Shown here: positions 59,668 to 64,000 of the stretch, in pieces | How positions within the stretch are numbered: position 1 is the first letter of the stretch | How the letters are laid out: the number at the start of each line of letters is the position of its first letter | Source: Kitasatospora sp. NBC_01246 | GTDB lineage: Bacteria; Actinomycetota; Actinomycetes; Streptomycetales; Streptomycetaceae | Length of the DNA stretch: 64,000 nt | Reading direction: 5' to 3' | Assembly (NCBI RefSeq): GCF_036226505.1 | Contig: NZ_CP108484.1 | Coordinates: 7,597,501 to 7,661,500, forward strand | Made by a program: the position numbers and the translations under genes | Notes under the pieces: generated by a model | Seen by the model: only the letters and a program-made list of their open reading frames with translations | Database searches by the model: none | What the model was told of the DNA's origin: nothing

Positions 59668-61110
59668 TCAGACGCCGTGCTCGGCCGGGAGCCGGCCCGC
59701 CCGGACGGCCGTGACCAGGTCGGCGTGGTCCGCCTCGGTCCGGTCCGCGTACGCCACCGCGAAGGTGGCGACCGCCTCGTCCAGCTCCTCGTTCTTGCCG
59801 CAGTAGCCGGTGATCAGGCCCGGGTCGGCGGTGTGCGCATGGGCCCGGGCGAGCAGGGCGCCGGTGATCCGGGCGTAGTCGTCGAGCTGGGCGGGCAGCA
59901 GCGCCGCCGGGTCCACACTGCCCTTGCGGTTGCGGAACTGCCGTACCTGGTAGGGCAGTCCGTCCACGGTGGTCCAGCCGAGCAGGGTGTCGCTGACCAC
60001 CTGCATCCGCTTCTGGCCGAGGACCACCCGGCGGCCCTCGTGGCCCTCCGGCGCGGTCACCGGGTACCCGGCGCGGGCCAGGTGCGGCAGCAGGACCGAC
60101 GGCCGGGCCTCCTTCACCTGGAGCACCAGCGGCTGCTCCCGGTGGTCGGTCAGCAGCACGACGTACGAGCGGGTGCCGACGCTGCCGGTGCCCACCACGC
60201 GGAACGCCACGTCCTGCACCCGGTAGCGGGCGAGCAGCGGGTGCAGCTCCGCGGGTACCGTGCCGACGTAGGGGCCCAGCGCGGCGGCCACCGCGGCGGC
60301 CGTCGCGTCCGGGACCTCGCTGAGCACCGGGGGCGCCGCGGTGAACCGCAGGCCGCCGTCCTGCGCGCGGACGGTGGACTTGGCCGCGAACCTGGCGCTC
60401 GTGTTGCCCAGCGCCTTCGCGCCGACCTTCTGCAGGGCGTCGGCCAGGTCGTGCGCCTGCGCGAACGAGACCAGCTGGTCGTCGGCGACGGCGTTCCAGG
60501 CGTCCAGGACGGGCAGCTTGGCCAGCGCGCGCATGGTGCGGCGGTACGAGCCGGCGGCGTCGAACGCGGCCTGGCGGGCGGTGGTCTCGTCGGCCCCGAC
60601 CTCGCGGCCGGCCAGTACCAGGCTGGCGGCGAGCCGCTTGAGGTCCCACTCCCACGGGCCGGGCACGGTCTCGTCGAAGTCGTTGATGTCCATCACCAGC
60701 TGCCCGCGGGCGTCGCCGTACAGGCCGAAGTTGGCCGCGTGCGCGTCGCCGCAGAGCTGGGCGGTGATCCCGGAGGTGGGTGTCGGGGCGAGGTCGGCGG
60801 CCATCAGGCCGGCCGAGCCGCGCAGGAAGGCGAACGGCGTGGCCGCCATCCGGCCCAGCCGGATCGGGACCAGCTCGGTGATCCGCCCGGCGTTGGACGC
60901 CTCGATCGCCGCTATGGCGGTCGGACGGTCGTCGGCGGTGGCGAACTCGGCGTGCCGCTCGCGCGGGATGCGCTCGCGCAGGGCCTTGCCGCGCTCGCGG
61001 GCGCGGCCGTCGTGGTGCGGCGCGAACCCGTCGACGGCGAACCGCCGCCCCCGGCCGGCCGCTTCCGCCCGTACGCCGGACTCCTCCACCGCTTCGGTGA
61101 GCTGCGTCAT
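59668..61110 (-). CDS. DUF2252-family protein
   Basis: 480 residues. Characteristic segments are LRGSAGLMAADLAPTPTSG, CGDAHAANFGLYGDARGQLV, DINDFDETVPGPWEWDLKRL and YCGKNEELDEAVATFAVAYA. The GDAHxxNFG and DINDFDE motifs echo the catalytic and metal loops of kinase-like folds. Function unknown; the family is common and single-gene in actinomycetes. Confidence 0.93.
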   Translation of the reverse strand: MTQLTEAVEESGVRAEAAGRGRRFAVDGFAPHHDGRARERGKALRERIPRERHAEFATADDRPTAIAAIEASNAGRITELVPIRLGRMAATPFAFLRGSAGLMAADLAPTPTSGITAQLCGDAHAANFGLYGDARGQLVMDINDFDETVPGPWEWDLKRLAASLVLAGREVGADETTARQAAFDAAGSYRRTMRALAKLPVLDAWNAVADDQLVSFAQAHDLADALQKVGAKALGNTSARFAAKSTVRAQDGGLRFTAAPPVLSEVPDATAAAVAAALGPYVGTVPAELHPLLARYRVQDVAFRVVGTGSVGTRSYVVLLTDHREQPLVLQVKEARPSVLLPHLARAGYPVTAPEGHEGRRVVLGQKRMQVVSDTLLGWTTVDGLPYQVRQFRNRKGSVDPAALLPAQLDDYARITGALLARAHAHTADPGLITGYCGKNEELDEAVATFAVAYADRTEADHADLVTAVRAGRLPAEHGV

Positions 61111-61265
61111 GGTGCCCCGCCCCGTCCTCTGTCGTTCCCGCCCGCGACCTGCGCGGACCCGGCCCGTCGGCGGGCCGGGCAGCAGGTTACCCGCCCGCCC
61201 GGACAACCCGTCGGGAGGGAGGGACGCCCGGGGCGGTGCCGCGGTTGCGGGGGCGGGGCGCGGCG

Positions 61266-61670
61266 TCAGCCCCCGAGAAGTGCTTTGTGGGCGCCGTACG
61301 CCTCGATGAAGCCCTGGACGGCCCGCAGGTCGCCCGGGAAGGACGCGGACCGCCACTTCGCCTTCGTGCCGTCGCGGTACTGGAGGTCGATCCACACGGC
61401 GAGGTTCACCATGGTGCTGTCGGAGAAGCTCTGCCCCCTCACCTGGAGGGTGATGTCGGTGAGGGCGTAGAAGTCGACGACGGCCGGCGGGTGGCGCTCG
61501 TCCGTGTACTCGACGGTGCCGTCCGGGGTGATGACCAGCAGCGGGTCCGGATCGTCCGACGTCCCCCGGAAGAACCCCTTCAGCTTGCCCCGCCTCTTGG
61601 TGAAGACGTGCCAGTCCGTCGGTACGGGGCCTTGGCGTGCCTGCCAGAGGATCGTGTGCGGATCGGTCAT
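61266..61670 (-). CDS. Hypothetical protein, 134 residues
   Basis: Soluble and mixed in composition: WHVFTKRRGKLKGFFRG, DPDPLLVITPDGTVEYTD, FYALTDITLQVRG and ASFPGDLRAVQGFIEAYGAH. The pattern suggests a PH-like or beta-sandwich domain, but I recognise no family. It is an isolated gene between a DUF2252 gene and a divergent DUF2809 gene. Confidence 0.75.
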   Translation of the reverse strand: MTDPHTILWQARQGPVPTDWHVFTKRRGKLKGFFRGTSDDPDPLLVITPDGTVEYTDERHPPAVVDFYALTDITLQVRGQSFSDSTMVNLAVWIDLQYRDGTKAKWRSASFPGDLRAVQGFIEAYGAHKALLGG

Positions 61671-61875
61671 GTCAGCTCCGGATCGTGCCACCACCGCCGA
61701 CCGGTGGACGCCCCCGATGAGGCGTGCGCGTACGGGTCGGCGGCGGCGCCCGCCGACCGCGCGCGGGGCGGCTCCGGACCGACCGGGACCACCAAGGATT
61801 GTCCGTCCCCCACCGACCGGGCGCCACCGCGGCACCGGGTGGTCCCCGGCTCGCGACACCCCCTAGGGTGGCCCG

Positions 61876-62307
61876 ATGGGTGAGCTTCGGGGGAGTGGCG
61901 GGGTCCGGGCGGTGGCCGGGGTGGCGGCGGTGCTGGTAGTGGGGGCCGGGCTCGGGGTGCGGGCGGTCGGCGGGGGCGAGTTCGCCAAGTACGCGGGCGA
62001 CGCGCTGTACACGGTGCTGGTGTACGCCCTGGTGGTGCTCGTCGCGCCGCGGCTGCGTCCGGTGGCCGCCGGTGCGGTGGCGGCGGGGCTGAGCTGGGCG
62101 GTGGAGCTGTTCCAGCTCACCGGCGTCCCCGACGACCTGGCGCGGCGCAGCACGGTGGCCCGGCTGGTGCTCGGGTCCACCTTCAACGCGCCGGACCTCT
62201 GCTGGTACCTGGTCGGCGCGGCGGCCGCCGGGCTGCTGCACGCGGGGGCGGCCCGGCTGGTGCGGTCCGCTTCCGTGGGGAGGGGGACCGCACCCGGCCG
62301 GGCCTGA
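61876..62307 (+). CDS. DUF2809-family small membrane protein
   Basis: 143 residues with four hydrophobic segments. FAKYAGDALYTVLVYALVVL, VELFQLTGVPDDLARRSTVA and LVLGSTFNAPDLCWYLVGAA match the DUF2809 pattern. Function unknown. The gene converges on the SGNH hydrolase gene, leaving only 7 bp between the two stop codons. Confidence 0.9.
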   Translation: MGELRGSGGVRAVAGVAAVLVVGAGLGVRAVGGGEFAKYAGDALYTVLVYALVVLVAPRLRPVAAGAVAAGLSWAVELFQLTGVPDDLARRSTVARLVLGSTFNAPDLCWYLVGAAAAGLLHAGAARLVRSASVGRGTAPGRA

Positions 62308-62314
62308 CGGTTCG

Positions 62315-63097
62315 TCAGAGCGGGAGCAGCTCCGGCCGCTTCGCCTCGACGTGGTCGCCGGAGGACTCGCCGCGCAGTCGGCGGCCGACCCACGGCAGCA
62401 GGAACTCGCGCGCCCACTGGAGGTTCTCCCGGCGCTGGTCGGCGGCGGACTGGTACGGCAGGACCGGCCAGGGCGCCTCCGGGTCCTGCTCGGTGCGCAG
62501 GCCCAGCGAGCGGGCGGCCAGCAGGGCGACCCGCTGGTGGCCGTCGGGCGAGAGGTGCAGGCGGTCCTCGCTCCACGCCCGGCGGTCCTGCACCGCGCGC
62601 AGTGACCAGAGGTCCGCGACCTTGCAGCCGTTGCGGTCGGCGACGGCCCGCATGTGGCCGTTGTACGTGGCGATCTTGCCGCGCAGGTGCTTCAGCAGCG
62701 GCACGCCCCGGGTGTCGAAGCCGGTGCAGATGAGCACCGTCCCGGCGGACTCGGTGAGTTGGACGATGGCGCGCTCGAAGCGCTCGGCGACCTCGTCCGG
62801 GTCGCTGCCGGGTCGCAGGATGTCGTTGCCGCCGGCGCAGAAGGTCACCAGGTCCGGCTGGATGCGCCGGACCTGCGGCACCTGTTCCGCCGTGACCTGG
62901 TCGAGCAGCCGGCCCCGCACCGCGAGGTTGGCGTAGCGGAACTCGCCCGGCGGGCGTCCGTCGGCGAGCAGGCCGGCGAGCCGGTCGGCCCAGCCGGCGA
63001 AGGCGCCGCCGACGCCGGGGTCGTTGAGCCCCTCGGTGAAGCTGTCCCCGAGGGCCGCGTACGAACTGAGGTCAAGAGTCTCCTGGAGGTTCGGCAT
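62315..63097 (-). CDS. SGNH/GDSL-family hydrolase (intracellular)
   Basis: 260 residues. Block I ALGDSFTEGL with nucleophile Ser, block II Gly region LAVRGRLLDQ, block III FCAGGNDIL with Asn, and block V WSEDRLHLSPDGHQRVA with the Asp-His pair. No signal peptide. No good ribosome site is seen before the ATG at 63097. Upstream, an inverted repeat CCTACG-GTGG-CGTAGG (63126-63141) may be regulatory. Probably an esterase of unknown substrate. Confidence 0.93.
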   Translation of the reverse strand: MPNLQETLDLSSYAALGDSFTEGLNDPGVGGAFAGWADRLAGLLADGRPPGEFRYANLAVRGRLLDQVTAEQVPQVRRIQPDLVTFCAGGNDILRPGSDPDEVAERFERAIVQLTESAGTVLICTGFDTRGVPLLKHLRGKIATYNGHMRAVADRNGCKVADLWSLRAVQDRRAWSEDRLHLSPDGHQRVALLAARSLGLRTEQDPEAPWPVLPYQSAADQRRENLQWAREFLLPWVGRRLRGESSGDHVEAKRPELLPL

Positions 63098-63388
63098 GAA
63101 GGAGATAGTTCACTGTCTCAAGTGACCTACGCCACCGTAGGTGGCCCCCGGGGGGACGTGAGATGGGCCACGTACGGATTCAGCAGGTTCCGGGAATATC
63201 GCGGGGGGCGGGGCGCGCCGGGGGCGGCGGGCGGTCGAACCGACCTGATGAATCGTCAGGGCGGTGAGCCAGATAGCTCCGTCGGAGAAATGACAAGATC
63301 GTGACCCCCTTCCGCTTCCGGTCCGCCGGTGCCCACCCTGGAAGGGCCCCGCCGTTCGGCGGGCGCCCCACCACAGGAGGGCGCAAGC

Positions 63389-64000
63389 ATGACCGACACC
63401 GATCCCCTCACCGCGTCCAGGACCCCCGGAACGGGCTGGTACGTCGACGACCGCTGCACCAACTGCGACGTCGCCCGCCAGCTCGCCCCCGATCTGATCC
63501 GCGAGCGCGACGGCCGCTCCGAGGTCGTCCGCCCGCCCCGCGACGAGGCCGAGCTGCGGCAGCTGTACGCCGCCGCCCACGCCTGCCCCACCCGTTCCGT
63601 CCGCCTCCGCGGCCGGCCGCTCGACCCGGCACGGGACCCGTTCCCGCTCGCGCTCGACGAGGACCTGCTGCTGTGCGGCCACAACTCCCAGCACACCGCC
63701 GGCGCCAACGCGTACCTGCTGCGCCGGCCCGGCGGGTACCTGATGGTGGACACGCCCCGGTACGCCGAACCGCTGGCAGCCCGCTACGAGGCGCTCGGCC
63801 CGGTGACCGACGTGCTGCTCACCCATCGCGACCACGCGGCGCACGGCCGCGCGTACGCCGACCGGTTCGGCGCGCGGCTCTGGATCCACGAGGGGGACCT
63901 CGACGCCGCGCCCGACGCCGACCGGGTGCTGCGCGGCCGGGAACCCGTGGAGATCGCCCCCGGGGTCGTGGCCCACCCGTTCCCCGGGCACACCCTGGGC
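63389..64000 (+). CDS. Ferredoxin-MBL hydrolase fusion, 3' truncated by window end
   Basis: The ATG at 63389 follows an AGGAGG ribosome site, and the frame is open to the last base (204 codons). The first ~75 residues resemble a ferredoxin-like domain (DDRCTNCDVARQLAP, later HACPTRSVRL). An MBL-fold domain follows, with NAYLLRRPGGYLMVDTPRYA and the metal motif THRDHAAHG; PFPGHTLG ends the visible part. Only three cysteines fit a cluster motif (two in C-x2-C, one in ACPT), so a bound Fe-S cluster is uncertain. Confidence 0.85.
   Translation, partial: MTDTDPLTASRTPGTGWYVDDRCTNCDVARQLAPDLIRERDGRSEVVRPPRDEAELRQLYAAAHACPTRSVRLRGRPLDPARDPFPLALDEDLLLCGHNSQHTAGANAYLLRRPGGYLMVDTPRYAEPLAARYEALGPVTDVLLTHRDHAAHGRAYADRFGARLWIHEGDLDAAPDADRVLRGREPVEIAPGVVAHPFPGHTLG

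Noticed and set aside
1..64000. tRNA or rRNA genes
   Set aside because: I found no cloverleaf with a convincing T-loop GTTCRA element and acceptor stem, and no rRNA-like conserved stretch; a tRNAscan run would be decisive.

Overview
The window is GC-rich throughout, with strong third-position G/C bias, GTG and TTG starts, ATGA/GTGA stop-start overlaps, mycothiol-linked enzymes and a resuscitation-promoting factor. These point to a filamentous actinobacterium of the Streptomyces/Kitasatospora type. I see about 55 intact or end-truncated protein genes, five gene remnants, and no rRNA, tRNA, transposase or CRISPR array. All calls come from reading the sequence; no database search was run.

Layout. 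1-5360: end of a PAS-GAF-SpoIIE phosphatase, a NarL-type two-component pair, and a divergent Lrp/LysE pair. 5360-6710: an Rpf-LysM cell-wall hydrolase (rpfA-like) with two upstream matches to the Streptomyces Crp consensus, a promoter, a long leader and a strong terminator. 6730-9680: methyltransferase, SDR, mycothiol-dependent-type enzyme, GNAT. 9789-12683: iorBA-type molybdenum hydroxylase whose Tat-signal-bearing large subunit has no ordinary start codon.

13011-25896 is the most unusual part. A minus-strand operon encodes a free-standing condensation domain, an AurF/CmlI-type diiron oxygenase, a stand-alone class II aminoacyl-tRNA-synthetase-like amino acid:[carrier protein] ligase, a nitronate-monooxygenase-like flavoprotein, an O-methyltransferase, a carrier protein and an isochorismatase-like hydrolase, and it ends in a 17-bp terminator. 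Divergent to it are a heterodimeric ABC exporter and an MFS exporter. A near-consensus DasR (dre) operator lies in the 960-bp divergent intergenic region. The set reads as a compact cluster that builds an amino-acid-derived small molecule on a carrier protein, probably with N-oxidation.

26100-29900: secreted TAP-type peptidase, catechol-type O-methyltransferase, lactate 2-monooxygenase-like flavoenzyme. 30090-36620 is a heat-shock island: an HSP18-regulator-like protein, HtpG, Hsp20, and a small MerR regulator preceded by a ~710-nt leader. A second ~490-nt copy of that leader lies in inverted orientation 1 kb away in front of a gutted merR remnant. The two copies share a promoter, a covarying hairpin, a closing helix, an identical core and an attenuator-like hairpin next to the start codon. 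I regard this as a candidate undescribed structured RNA.

36820-49790: FAD reductase, SnoaL/MBL pair, MFS with divergent ArsR-type regulator and a clear operator, PhzF, phosphotransferase, an atypical P450-ferredoxin pair, and the S-(hydroxymethyl)mycothiol dehydrogenase/MBL pair. 49900-64000: PNPOx-like protein, esterase remnant, DUF5685 protein with a cysteine-rich tail, LppX/LprG-type lipoprotein, GlxA-type regulator with divergent MFS, XRE-cupin regulator coupled to a DHA2 exporter, alpha/beta hydrolase, DUF2252, DUF2809, SGNH hydrolase, and the start of a ferredoxin-MBL fusion cut by the window end.
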